Below are positions 52,427-64,000 of a stretch of DNA of 64,000 nt, piece by piece. Position numbers and translations under genes: made by a program. Every line of letters begins with the position of its first letter. The stretch's first letter is position 1. The notes under the pieces are model-generated. The model was not told the origin of the DNA. It ran no database searches and was given only the letters and a program-made list of their open reading frames with translations. Source of the DNA: Paracyclopina nana (Eukaryota > Arthropoda > Copepoda > Cyclopoida > Cyclopettidae). The stretch is taken from assembly GCA_019096065.1 (NCBI GenBank), contig JAGUCH010000001.1, forward strand, positions 8,742,001 to 8,806,000. Direction: 5' to 3'.

Positions 52427-55400
52427 TAATGGCTCAAAAACACCGTTCACAGCTTAGCCCATATTTCATATGTTGAATGCACAATGGGCCGCCGACTGCA
52501 TCACTTTCCATGTGGCATTTGCAATTATTAGCGCCATTGCTGGCCTGTTCCGGATCTGTAATTCACATGACAAAGCTTAAGGAATGGCAGTCAGAAGGCA
52601 CTCAAATGGCCATTTAACCGCATAGCTTTTCTGATCAGTGCACATGTAGAATTGGGGCATTTAATCGAAAGCGTCCATTAACATACCTTTTTAGTTACCA
52701 TTGTGCTCAATTGGATTGATCTCCTAGACTACTGCTAGCTACTCTTCTTCGGTTTTTCTCCGCTATTAAAAGCTCTGGCACGTTGAACTATGCTAGCGCC
52801 TGCTGCATTTCGAACGGCTCAATTTGAGGAGCAAAAACTTGACACCTTGTAGCCGCAAGATCACAAAATCAATCACGACTCCCGCAAAGTCAATCGCTTC
52901 TGAGCACTTTTGCAGACATAACTGCAGTTCAGGGATTATTTGCGCTTTTTAAAATACGACCGGCCGAAAAACAAGCTTAATGGCCCGTGAAATATTGGAT
53001 CCCTGAAAATAAGACTCCCTTTGAATGATCAACATCATTTGTAGGCTGTAAATAAACAGCATGCTGTTGTTGATGGATTCTTTGCGTGAGCAAACTACAT
53101 TTCTCAATCAAGACACGGCTACCGTTAGCTCCGAACGAATTGGGCAAGAATTCGATGCCCGACAACGTTCAATGGATTGTTGTACATGATGTGACGATTC
53201 TCCTCACAAATTTGGCGATGCAGCTTTTCAATGAAAATAGTCAATGCTGAGTAAGTACGGCCAGTTTCTCTGCGCTGGCATCGCTATTTCAAGAGCAGGT
53301 GTAGCAGAGTACTGAAAAAGCATGGAAACTAAAAGATTAATTGTGTGCTGTGTGAGAGTGTCTGTGTTTCAGATTTACATATTGGCTAGAATGTTGCTCT
53401 CATTCTCTCACTAGTACAGATTTATGCTTGGGCCAACAGAAACGTACAATCCAGCATATCTCATTTGACATTTATTGATGAGTGCATCAAAGGCAGATCG
53501 CTTTTTTCTTGCTGAAGAAAAAACTTCATCTTCAAAGCGACAGCTGCTACAGGAGGAGCGAGTAGCTTTTTTTTGCTCAATCAACCGATCACAGTGGGAG
53601 CGAAAATAGTTATTTGACCGACTGTGGCTGGATGTGCATTTGCATTGAAGATATTTTTTGGTTCAGGGTCAGCGAACATGCTTTGGGCCAAAATCATTAC
53701 TCCACTCCACTGCAGCAAAAACAGAGTTGGGTTTTCTTCCATGTAAACGAGGATGATGCTCTGGCATTAAAATAATATGCGAGCAAAGCTGCGCGGGTTT
53801 TCTCTGTGCCACAGATTAGCCAGCTGAAATGTGAAATTAGTATTTATTTAGGTGTAGGTCAAAAATGCTGTTGATTCTTCTATTCAAATAAGATCATGAC
53901 TTTTAACTTTCCATTTGCGTCTTTGATGACAAGTGAGAGTGGAATTCTAGCAGCCTGAATTCAATCCGACATCTTGGATTACAAATTGCACTTTTTATTC
54001 AAATTTGAGCTCAGATGCTGCTAGCTTGTACGTTTCATGAAGCGCTTTTAAAGAGTAATATAGCATACTATCTTTCGCTTATAATTTGGAAAAAAGGAGG
54101 CAGCTTAAAATGCATGAGTCCCGAGACATATTACAAATTGAGATTCGAGAAAATGTCAGATTCAATTGAATTTCTCCTCACCATACAAATGCTAATTTTA
54201 CCATCACATTTTTTCCCTTTCTTCTAGAATCCTCCACTAAAAGTCAAATACATCTAACGCAAACCTCAAGGAGTGTCCTACTTTAAACGCTGTAATTATT
54301 GGTTATCAATGCTGTTATAAATTACGTTTGGCAAATACGAGCGAAAACGTTTGAATATAGAAGTCAAGCAGCAAGGAAGGTGGAGCTTTTACCCTCGAGG
54401 GCAATATAAAAGAGTAGTGTATGAAGCAGAGTTACGATTATTGGCTTTGAAATTATTCCGTCTAAGAATGGGGGGGCCAGGTACGCGAGATGCCAGGGGC
54501 TATTTTTGCCACATCAAACGGAAATATTATTGATGATTTCAGCAAGCCAAGAAGGGCTCGGATGAATTTCACGATATCGAACTCTCACTTTTCCTCCTCC
54601 TTGCTTGGACATAAATTTCCAGTTTGGCGTTTAGGCAGAAAAATGGGCGGTCACCCCATATTTTACAGAGCAAGATTGCTATTTACCAGATTTTCATCTT
54701 GTACAGAGCAGCGCAAGGATGAGCATCATTTCATGCCATAAAGTAGGCAAACGGAGCGCGTCACGACGGCTTCACCAGCTTGTATTTTCATGGCTGTTTT
54801 GCTCATCATTTTGTCATGGCAAATGCCAATATAGCAGCTGATCTTAGGCACAATCATGATAATGTGGAGCATCAGCAATATCTCAGTTCTAGGCTCAATT
54901 TCACGCTAGCCAGGAGTGCTCAAATTGCTCTTGACTTCGCTTGACCCCCCCCCAAAATAAACCATTTTTAACCCTCTTTGAGAAGATATCCCGCGCCATT
55001 CAAGTGGCCGAGAAAAAGGCGCCATTTAATTTTTCCTTGTCAGGTCTAATGAGCTTCAAGCTCAATCTAATTTTCGCATTGTTGAGTTTCGAGTTTTGGG
55101 CGTGTGCCGTAGGTTCTCTAGCCAACTTTGTTAATGTATGCAAGATATGGCAACTAGGCTGGAATATGCGCGAGTGAAACCCACTCCACGATGAGGGAAA
55201 CTAGCGCAGAACGGGCCACTTTGTCGTCGTGGTAGTCTTGCATTGCCAAAAAAGAAACAACAATTTGTTTGGGCTAATAGCTTTAAGTGGACGAAGGCTA
55301 GTCGTTCCCCAATTGCTATAATAGAGTTGGCCGTAGGCTGAAACACCCTGTAATCTTGCAGTTGCTCTCATTGCGGGCACACGCGAAAAGCATTCGGCAC

Positions 55401-55834
55401 GGCCTGATCTAGAGAAATTTTTGAGCTCCTCTTTTTGATCGTGAGTCGGTCATTTTGAGCCGTGAATTAACAAAAAAGCTCGGCCAAATATGGATTCTCA
55501 TGACGAGGCTGCTCCCTGTACCTGAACTTTGGCTGTCTTTAGTTGCGTGCTTTGCCTCGTCTCCGAAAATCTTGCCAAGGCGCGTCTTTTAGTAGCGTGA
55601 TGAGCAGAAGACAAGCAAAGTCTGCTGAATTAACATCTTTCATGAGCTGCCGCACTTAGATAGCTGTGATGGTGTCACATTCTAAGCTAGGAAGAAGGAG
55701 GAGGAGAAAATGTGCATAAATATGCTTATGAGCTAAGTAGTTCTCGAGTTTCTCCTCCTCGCGGTAAACAGTCACGATTATTTTAATGAATAGCTTTATT
55801 AACTTAATAGCAACTTTTTAGCATGACTAGAATC

Positions 55835-58800
55835 TCAAACAAGGCTCTCCTGTCGTCGCCTCTTCTCTGACGAACTGCAAAAGCTCGGACTTAAACTGAG
55901 GTTCGTGCTCAAATAGTCTTCAACACTGTAGCGTCTCTGCATGATCGGCTGCACTCGAATATTGCCGTTCTTGTCGCTGCTGCTGTGGTCCTCGTAGCAC
56001 TCGGTCGAGGACGTGGAGGTCGTCGCCGTCCCGTTATCGGAGGGAGGCTTGTGGCTGGTCCAATTTTGATACGTCACATCCTCGGTGGGGAACTGGAGCG
56101 ACTGAGCTGGAATGCTGCTCGAGCTTCGGTAGTCATGTACGGGTACATGCACTGGGCCCCGCGCGTTGTACATCATCATGTTGGTGTACTCCTCGAGGCT
56201 GCTGTTCGTCGGGCTGTTGTTCGAGGGCAGCCCAGATGCATGAGTGGCCCACACCTCGGAGTAGTTTTGGGGCTTTTCGGGGGCCAAGTCGGGCAGAGCT
56301 GCGCTTTGAGATTCCAAGTCGTTGACAAAGATTTGCGTGCGGGCGTTCTGCTTGCGCTTCTCCTCGGCCTTCTTAGCCTTGGCGCGGCACACGGAGATGA
56401 TGACGATCAGGCTGATGATCAGGACGAGACCGCTGATCACTCCCGCAACGATGTAGATCAGAGTGTCGTTCGACCCGAAAGCCTCTTGGATCGCCGAACT
56501 GAAAATGTTGACGTCATCGCCGTCGCTGCTGACGCTGCTGTTGAGATCGCTATCGAAGCCATCGGAGCTCGAGCTCTCCGAGACGAAAACGGGGACGAGG
56601 TTGGAGACGGGGCTCCGGTTGCCAGCCGCGTCCACAGCAACGAGGCCATAGAAGAAAATCTCGTTAGCCCATGGAAGGCCCACTGTGGCCGTCTGCTCAA
56701 TGCCTTGATTGGCCGGCTTTGGGAGGAGGCTGTCATGCACTGGGATTCCCATGCTCGCAAAGTTGGTAGTGCTCAACGCCTCAGCGTTGGTGTAGCATCT
56801 GATTTCGTAGATATCGGCCTTGCCGAGGTCGTAGTCCCCGCCGGGCGCGCTCCACCTCAGCGTGGCATAGAGGGTGTTGTTCACGAAGGCCAAGACGGAC
56901 AGATCTGTGACCCGGGACGGGGGAAACACGTCATCCATTTCGGGCTGGCCGTTGACGACAAAATATTCGACGCCCTTCGTTACGTAAAAAGCTGGCGACT
57001 TGAGGTACCGCGTGAACTGGGCCATGGGCGTCGCGTAGAACAATCCAGGGGTCATTAGAGCGCTTCCACAACACTCTCGGTCCACTGGGCTGGCGCCCAA
57101 CAAGGTAGGTGTGGAGGCTCGGCCTTCATTGTCCGACACCTTGATGTCGATTCCGTAGAGGCCAGTCTTGGTGGTGAAGCCAGTGAAGTATCCAGAGTAG
57201 ATTCCGTCACCAGAGGTGATGTCAGGGTATCCAAGACCATTGTCTTTGAGGACAACTTCAAACGCCACTGATGAGTCTGGTCTCAAGACAGTGGCCACCA
57301 CTTGCGCGTTCATGACTGGCAGAACTTGGCCTTTCGTGACGCGGGCGTAAATGATGAGTCCGTTCTCGTCCGAGGACTGAGCAAAGTCGTGGCTGGTCCA
57401 GGATTCCACTTTGATGGTCTCATCGTTGGTTGAGGTCGGCTGACCAAAGACCTCGACTGTCACCTCAGTAGCCTTCAGCGCCACGGGGAACAGGGTGGCC
57501 TTGTAGGACCATATTCCAGCCTCAGAAAGGCCTTCCAGATAGAAGTAGACGAGGCCGTTTTCAAACTTGGGGAACACCTTCCTTTGCCCAGAAGGGCTGG
57601 TGATTTCAAAGATCTCGACGTCCTCCTTGAACGGGCTCGTTAAAATCACCCAAAGGTTGGACCTGAGGTTGTCTTCGACAACAAAGTTGCCAGATATCGC
57701 CATTCCTCGTTTCCCATTCGAGCTGGCCACTTCATGTCTGTGGTTGTCCAGCGGGAACCTCCTCTCGTGGCATTTTTCGAGCCTCTGGTTCAAGTCGCGG
57801 CGACCTTTGTTCAAAATCTCGACAAATATGTTGCTCAACGTTTGGAGGGGCAGGCTCTTCTCGACCACATAGTTTCCCCCATATTTCGCCAGCCTCGCGA
57901 TATCCGGGTGCATCTCAGCCTCGAAGGCCACCATATAGACTGGCAGAGCTTTCTCCTCAACATAAGCGGCCACTTCTTCAACCACGGGGGACTCTTGGCC
58001 CTTGGTTGCAGTGAGTACGGTAATGGCTCCGTTTGAGACGTGCCTCGGCGTATCCATGACCTTAGTGGCGAGACGTAGGCCGCACTCAATGCAGCCGTCT
58101 TGGCCTTCGGTCAGCCTGAAGGGAACTCGTCCATAGAGGCCTTCCCTGTTGGAGGCGGTCACTTCAGTGGGTTCAATGTTAATCCTCGCTTTAGCTCCGA
58201 AGCTGATGATGCCCACTTCGTCTCCCTCAGGAACGTGAGCGATGAACCTGAACAGAGAGTTGCGAGCCATCTCCCACTGCCTGTCTGCGGCCATATTTTG
58301 CGAAATGTCCACGACCAGAATGTGCCTTCTCCTGGTCGGCAAAACGTATCTGAAGGTGGGCTTCTTGAAGGCAGCCTCGGCAACGAGGCCGTTTTCCATT
58401 TTTTGACCCTCGTCTGTTGTGACGAGTTCAATTTGGAACGAGTCCACATTCCTGATCTTTTGCTTAAGAATTTCATCCTCTTCGGTAAACTGTTTGAAGT
58501 CGGAATGGTCGAGCATGGTTTCCAGAGCAGATCGTCGATTGCAAAGCAAATTCTGCTTAGTAGGCGAGTCTCTGTCGTAGTGATCAGTTGTGGCATCACA
58601 CATTGCCTATAAAAGGGAACACAAAGTTGGGAGATTGCTACGTGAATCAGATAAAAAACACACAGAAATAACGCACCCAAAAGTGCTGCTGCTGTTGGTC
58701 GACCCAACGAAATTAATGTGAAGCTGAGCAAAGGTGACAGGCAGACATGCTGCACGTCAAAAAGTTATGAGGGAGAGACCCGTCAATTTCAATCAGAGAG

Positions 58801-61580
58801 CCGATAAAATGCCCAACTTCAAAGCTTGAATTCTATATGGCTCTATAAAGAACCATCATGCCACTGCAGTGTATGTACCTTCGGGCGTGGCAGAGAAAAT
58901 GGCAACGCAGAGCGTTTATTGCGCAGCTGTTAAAAAAACCTACGATCCAGCCTCTAATGTCTTCTTTTGAGCCATGGCGAGAGATCATTATGATGATCAT
59001 GATCAGCGTGATGATGATCATAATCACGATGATGATCATCGCACTTTCATGAGAGTTAGCACACTAGCGTTGTTGATAAAAAATTATCCCACTTTTTAAT
59101 GGTTTCCCCCCGCGAGTTTCACATCTGGTCCAGTTGGTCAAAGCACAGTATCAACTGCTACAGATAATACTTATCATTGCCGAAGAATCTAACGACCCTC
59201 GGCTTGATCCACACTGGGGCAAACCGGTACTACAAAAATGAGGAATTTGATAAAACTTGGGATCTAAAGTTCAGGGTCTTAAAAGTGTCCCCAAGCTTCC
59301 TTCATCGTAGGAATGATCACATTGACCGACTGTGAAATTTTCCTTCCATTTTGAAAATTCCTCAGGGGCAGCCGAACCTGTAGAATGTCCATTAAAAATG
59401 AACTAAAGCACATGACAAACGTTGAGAGCCCTCTAAATTACCCCTGGCAAGCTTCAATATTTACTGTAGCTAATGCTGCTTTGACTATGACACATTTGAC
59501 TATTTCGTTTCAATGAAGGGCTTGACAATTTAGTCCATATTTAGTGAGGAGAGGAAAGAGAAAATGTTTGTTAATATGACGGTAAGTTTTGAAAGTATAA
59601 GGTCAGAAGTGTCGTATCAATTTCACTTCAGTCGACTTACTTCTTATGCTCTAGTGGCATTTTTGAAAAAAAAAATTTGAAACCTTAGCCCTCGATTTCT
59701 AATCTATTGAGACCTGTCAGCCAACGAAAATAAATTATGGTTTCAAGTCCTAAGGGAGCTATTTGCTAATTTCCAATATTGATATCAATGCATCATTTGT
59801 TAAGCTTTTTTCGCCGATTTCTCCCCGCATCAAAGAAAGATATTTGTAATTTCCTTTTGATCTGGTAACAATTAAGAAAAGATTCTGGACACGCCACTAA
59901 ACCTCAGGAATGATCATCAATCAATGAACACTGTGTGACAATAGAGGGCAAGACCATATGCACTTCTATCAAAAACTTGGTACAATAATCACCCCCACCC
60001 AACTCCGCCGGCATCCATCCCCTTTTCACAAATTAGTTCAACGTCATCTGTTGCTCCAGGTCTACTTTTTGTTCAACTTTACCTCATCATTCATCCTAAT
60101 TGATAAATGCTCTCAGTCATCCTCCATCCAAGCTTTGGCGATGCTGAGATCCCCAAAATACTACTCAGAGCTAATTATCTTATCCCAAATGGTGGCTCTC
60201 ATCTCAAGCTTTTTTGGAAATTGAAGATTCCCATCAGGGCTCCTTTTTAAATAATAATCATTTTGAGCGAGCCATCTTAGTTTTTTGAGGCGTCCCAAAA
60301 TTCCTTCGCTCAGTTTCACAATTCATGGTCGACGCGTTTGATAGTCTTAGTGCAGCGGCCGATTCCACTAAATGGACATTAGTATCATCAGTTAGGCGCC
60401 GCAGGTGAAAGTTGGATTATTTTGAAAAATCTATATAAGATAGGGAATTATTGGCTCACCTTAGGTTCAATGGAAGCATCAACCACCTGGTCGAAATCTT
60501 CACCGTTCCACGTTACGTTAGAGCAGCCCTGGCTATGCTTTTCCAAAGGTCCAAATTGGTATTGAGACGGATACAAAGGATCCGATTCGAAGCCTACTTC
60601 CGAAAAAGTGCCATAGCGATAGTGAACCCACTCTCGAAAAGTGGAGATTTCTGTGGAGAGAGGAAAAATCATGATATGTGGTACGAAGTGTAGGCGCCAA
60701 TGACCAGCAGCAGCAGTAGGGCAAAAAGAAGTGGCTTGTGGTCAGAAACTAATAAGCACCAAAGATACAAGCACGCGATTTTTACTCTCAAAGTTCTCAG
60801 CTTGTCTCGGTGGTAACAAAGGCCACGTTATTGCGTGCTCAGCTTAAAGGATCAATATAGTTGAGAGCAACAGAAATTGAGAAATGACCATAAGTCATCT
60901 TAAGCCACAAATGTAGCCTAATATTGCATTACAAAAATTGAGATTGGCAACACTGAGCCCGTAAAATAACACAAGATTGTAATTAGACATGCCTAAAATA
61001 TTTGAGGAGAGGGAGGGGGGTTAAAAATCGCATAGATCTCAAATTGAGCTTTTGAGTTTTGACCGAAATGTCTGCACGCTCAAATGTAATGGTTGCATCA
61101 CGACATCATGATGATATTGTGCATGGCTTATAGCTATTGACGCGCATCCCTGGATAGCAAAATTAGGCCGCGCGTCGAAAGTGAAGGTAATCCTTTTCGA
61201 TGCACTCTCCCAAATGTCAGGCCTATTGTGAGCCTTGTAAAGTATGGCTCGGTGCAATTTGGGCCAGTCGAATACTTACTAGTCGATTCAGTCAGATTTG
61301 CCGAGCTGATGAGCCCATACGGTATTTGAACGCCGTCCCGTCCGGATTGACCGCATTGTCCGTGCTGCACACTAATGGGCCTCTCCTGGCCAAAAAGTGG
61401 ATGTGGAGACGATATGACAAAATCAGCATTTTCTGGCCAACTGATTTTGTCCTCGATAGGTCGGCCATTGAGGCAATCTGAACCGGACCAAGAAGAGGGG
61501 AGGAGAACGTTGATGGAATCGAATCGTGTCCTGCTCTTGCTCGCTTCGTACAAACTCTTGGATGTGGAGGTGAGCAGTTG
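55835..61580 (-). CDS. CLCA-family (calcium-activated chloride channel regulator-like) protein, N-terminus not found
   Basis: CLCA proteins are secreted or type I membrane proteins that modulate calcium-activated chloride channels. Exons found: 61280-61580, 60460-60650 and 55835-58606. Introns are GT-AG with matching phases (1, 0), about 1,023 protein residues in all. The first holds KSLYEASKSR..FDSINVLLP and SVQHGQCGQSGRDGVQIP. The second has STFREWVHYRYGTF, where active CLCAs have HEWAH-RWG. The third has a CNRRSALETML block, a VWA domain (ILVVDISQNM...), a beta-rich and FnIII-like region, a membrane span (IYIVAGVISGLVLIISLIVI, about residue 715 of the last exon) and a Ser-rich cytoplasmic tail of about 180 residues. 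The metalloprotease motif (REWVH) and the VWA metal site (DISQN; Thr and Asp positions replaced) are degenerate. The signal peptide exon should lie above 61580. Confidence 0.88.
58607..60459 (-). other. 1.85-kb intron of the CLCA-like gene
   Basis: Bounded by the donor after 60460 and acceptor TTTTATAG at 58607. Contains an ATGATGATCATG-type microsatellite at about 58988-59043. Phase 0 on both sides means no exon is required, though a small in-phase exon cannot be excluded. Confidence 0.55.
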
Positions 61581-64000
61581 CTGCAACGAAAAAGAGAAGT
61601 TATGGGCTGAGCTTTAAAGGCGTGGCGTGGCGATTGCAATGGTTTCATTTGCAGAAATGCACGCGGAAAGGCCATAAACAAAACTTTCTCTGATAATCAT
61701 GATCGAATCGGCGTCAGGTCATTTTTGTCTCGCGAGCTGCTGTGAATAATGTCAAGGTTTTTTCTTGCGCAAAAACTCGAGCCAATTCATCATCTAATGG
61801 CTCAAGGTTCCTCGGAGGAGTAGTGAAGAAGATGTCCACTTCACGGTAATTTCCTATGATCTCGCCAAATACGGCCACATAATGTGTGCAAGCTGATAGC
61901 CGAATCGTGAGCGCATTTACAAATTGATGTCATGCGAGCATACGCTATCTTTTTGGGAGCTCCGCGCGAGTGACTGATGATTTTTTCAAAGACTATGGGA
62001 TGGGCATGAATACCTAATGAGTGACAGGAAATGATAATTAATGAGCTAAATGACGGATGGGTGATTGCTTAAGATCTGTTTGCTCATCTTGTGAAAGTTT
62101 CCTTTTCCTCCATTTTAAAATATGGGCCTGTTGGAAGTTTTGCGGCTTGTGTCACCGATAAAGAGTTGCGCGGCCCCCCTGCGAGGCGGGAGAACCGTGA
62201 CCGGCTTGACTACTCGCCTTCATCATAAAGCTTAACTGACCCACAATTCATGCTCGGTGCAGAATATTGATTCTCTCCCCCTCCAGCCATAATGCAAACT
62301 TAAAAGTGCGCGACCGTTGCAGGACCGCGTACACCGGTAAGACACCATCATTTTTCAGCTTCAGGTGTCATGACACGAAATTTGGAACATTTCATGGCAG
62401 GCAGAATAATTTTGTCCACCTACTGAATACATTTTTGTCAACTACTTGCCAAACGAAGAATTGTGGCCCCAACATATTCGTCGGCAACACAATGTAGCAC
62501 ACAAGCATTATGCATTTTAGGGCGAGCTGAGGGCGAAAAAGGTTCCCTTTTGAGCAGCCTCGCAAAGTTTACCAAGAGTCATGCTGAGTAAATTGATGAA
62601 ACTTGAAATGATGACCCTTTCATTTCCTGGGTGTCCATCAATTCGATGACAGCTGGTGTTGTTGTTATGGTGGCCTCGATTCTCCCCGTGACAAGAAGAT
62701 TGGATGAAATTTCTTCTCAAGCCCATTCAGTTTTAACCAAACCCCATCACAATCAATGAATCCTGTCGCCTCTTTATGCTTGCTTGCTACCAGCAAACAA
62801 TTACAATGAACCAACGCTGCTTGCTGCGTGTTTGGGCGTTAATCGCGAGGTGGTATGTCGCGAGCTTTGTGCACGATCATCCCATTCAAAATGGTCAATT
62901 TTCCTTAGCCACCATCGCATTTGAAGAAGAATTACTCGGGGTTTGTAGCGGATGGCTGCTACTGCCCACCCGCTGTGATTATCTGTCTATCTATAGCTCA
63001 AATGGACGGAAATGGAAATTCAATGACCCTTTGGGAAAAAACCAAAGAGTCATCGTGAAACCTTGGGGGGTTATTGGTTTTTGGTATACTTCCAGTTGAA
63101 GAGAAAGAGCCATTGCCGTGACTCGAATGAATTTAGGAAGTGTAATCAGCAACGAATTGAGGCTTTTCAACTAGATTAGTTAACCCTAAGTACAACATTT
63201 GGAGTTTCACGAGACCCGGGCACATCTTCGAATCTCAAGCCATATAGTTCCTCCCTACCTTGAGCCCACCGCACAAAAAAGAGTTATAATTGGTCCCACA
63301 AGGTTATGTTTTATGCAAGAAAATCACAAAAGACCTCAGGACAAAATTGCTCTAGAGGAAGAACCTCTTGAATACGACGGTCGTGCGCTGTCGTTAATGG
63401 GGGCCTGCTAAGGCAATAACATCTGTATTGCGACTTCGCTTTCAAGATGGATGAAGTCTTTATTATGCCCTTGAATGTGCGCCTGTGAACCAGGAAAATG
63501 TCAATGCAAATGGAGCGATTGTAGAACAATTCGAGCACTGTCATCGCCATTTTCTAGAAGCAGGGGGAGCCGTGCGGTCTTTTCTTTTGATCGCCGAAAA
63601 GGCACCACCATCAAAATATAGCACTTTCAGCATTCGTCTTCACCGAACTAAATTGAAGACCACTCACTTGGTAGCTAATTTGTCACAGACTCGCACATTT
63701 GACTGCCCACAGCGAGCTCTCTATGGTCATCAACTTGAAGCGGTTGCCAAATTCATTTATCATTTGGACAAACCAAAATACTGGTAAGTAACCGCGCAAT
63801 CATGGCTGCTCTCAGGATAGTACAGCCGATGTGCAAAGCCTGCTCTATTCCAGATTTCTTTGTTACACATACCATCCAACCAGGTCAGACATCTGAATCT
63901 AATGAGATAATTAGAAATAATGTCTGGCCTGCCATTTAAATAAAACATGCATGCCAGTTTACTGCTCTTTCTCCCCATGATTAATCTGCCGTCCTCCCAA
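61581..64000. other. Region upstream of the known CLCA exons
   Basis: Expected to contain or precede the missing CLCA signal-peptide exon. The only hint is a stop-free minus-strand frame of 72 codons (61714-61929) with a coding-like composition (for example REVDIFFTTPPRNLEPL), without clear splice sites linking it. Confidence 0.3.

Larger units (their letters stand above)
37357..55834. other. 18.5-kb stretch without a supported gene
   Basis: All open frames are short (100-125 aa at most), lack signal peptides or motifs I know, and change composition at random. The stretch contains inverted-repeat elements at 42850-43231 and 52274-52426 and a 15-bp inverted repeat at 44251-44319. It may be regulatory DNA, introns of a gene whose exons I miss, or repeats. 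Confidence 0.45.

Noticed and set aside
55985-57058. 357-aa open frame on the plus strand opposite the CLCA last exon
   Set aside because: Exact antisense shadow of a GC-rich conserved coding exon. Arg/Val/Gly-rich translation with no motif.
58159-58755. 198-aa minus-strand frame overlapping the start of the CLCA last exon
   Set aside because: Out of frame with the CLCA reading frame, which is supported by homology-type motifs and a phase-matched acceptor at 58607.

Overview
This is nuclear DNA from an invertebrate animal. Its host genes are split by short GT-AG introns (about 45-65 bp in the arrestin, sulfotransferase and helicase genes) and include typical metazoan families: arrestin, a Golgi carbohydrate sulfotransferase, DDX18, TMEM53 and CLCA. 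An arthropod or related ecdysozoan is my best guess, but no single feature fixes the phylum.

Left part (1-18374): an arrestin gene on the minus strand is cut in two by a complete 17.4-kb LTR retrotransposon (487-17885), also on the minus strand. The two 426-bp LTRs look identical. They are flanked by a 4-bp target duplication (GTCC), and the insertion lies inside coding exon 3 of arrestin, at codon 95. Read on the minus strand, the element contains: 5' LTR, an 18/18 primer-binding site for tRNA-Lys(1,2), gag, an in-frame TGA-CGG, a very large pol (protease, reverse transcriptase, RNase H, integrase), an SGNH-hydrolase-like ORF, an envelope-like membrane glycoprotein ORF, a polypurine tract and the 3' LTR. 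On the opposite (+) strand it also carries two intron-containing genes that encode single-pass membrane proteins (3055-3745, four exons; 6989-7725, two exons), and perhaps a third membrane segment near 1483. Introns in genes antisense to the genomic RNA survive retrotransposition, so these look like true cargo. This is the most unusual system in the window.

Middle part (18.4-37.4 kb): a small secreted cysteine-containing protein sits beside a 63-bp-arm hairpin. It is followed by a repeat-rich block (MITEs, a 19-bp GC-rich minisatellite and a foldback-like structure of 54-bp repeats in inverted arms). Then come a four-exon carbohydrate 6-O-sulfotransferase-like gene (-), a possible small membrane protein (+), an unrecognised cysteine-rich zinc-binding protein (+, four exons), DDX18/Has1 RNA helicase (-, six exons), an RGG-rich protein (+) divergent from DDX18, an acidic Ser-rich unknown protein (-, three exons) and a single-exon TMEM53/DUF829 protein (-).

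Right part (37.4-64 kb): about 18.5 kb shows no convincing gene but contains at least two inverted-repeat elements. A CLCA-family gene (-) follows, with its large 3' exon at 55835-58606 and two upstream exons at 60460-60650 and 61280-61580. Its N-terminus is not found in the window, and both its metalloprotease motif and its VWA metal site are degenerate.
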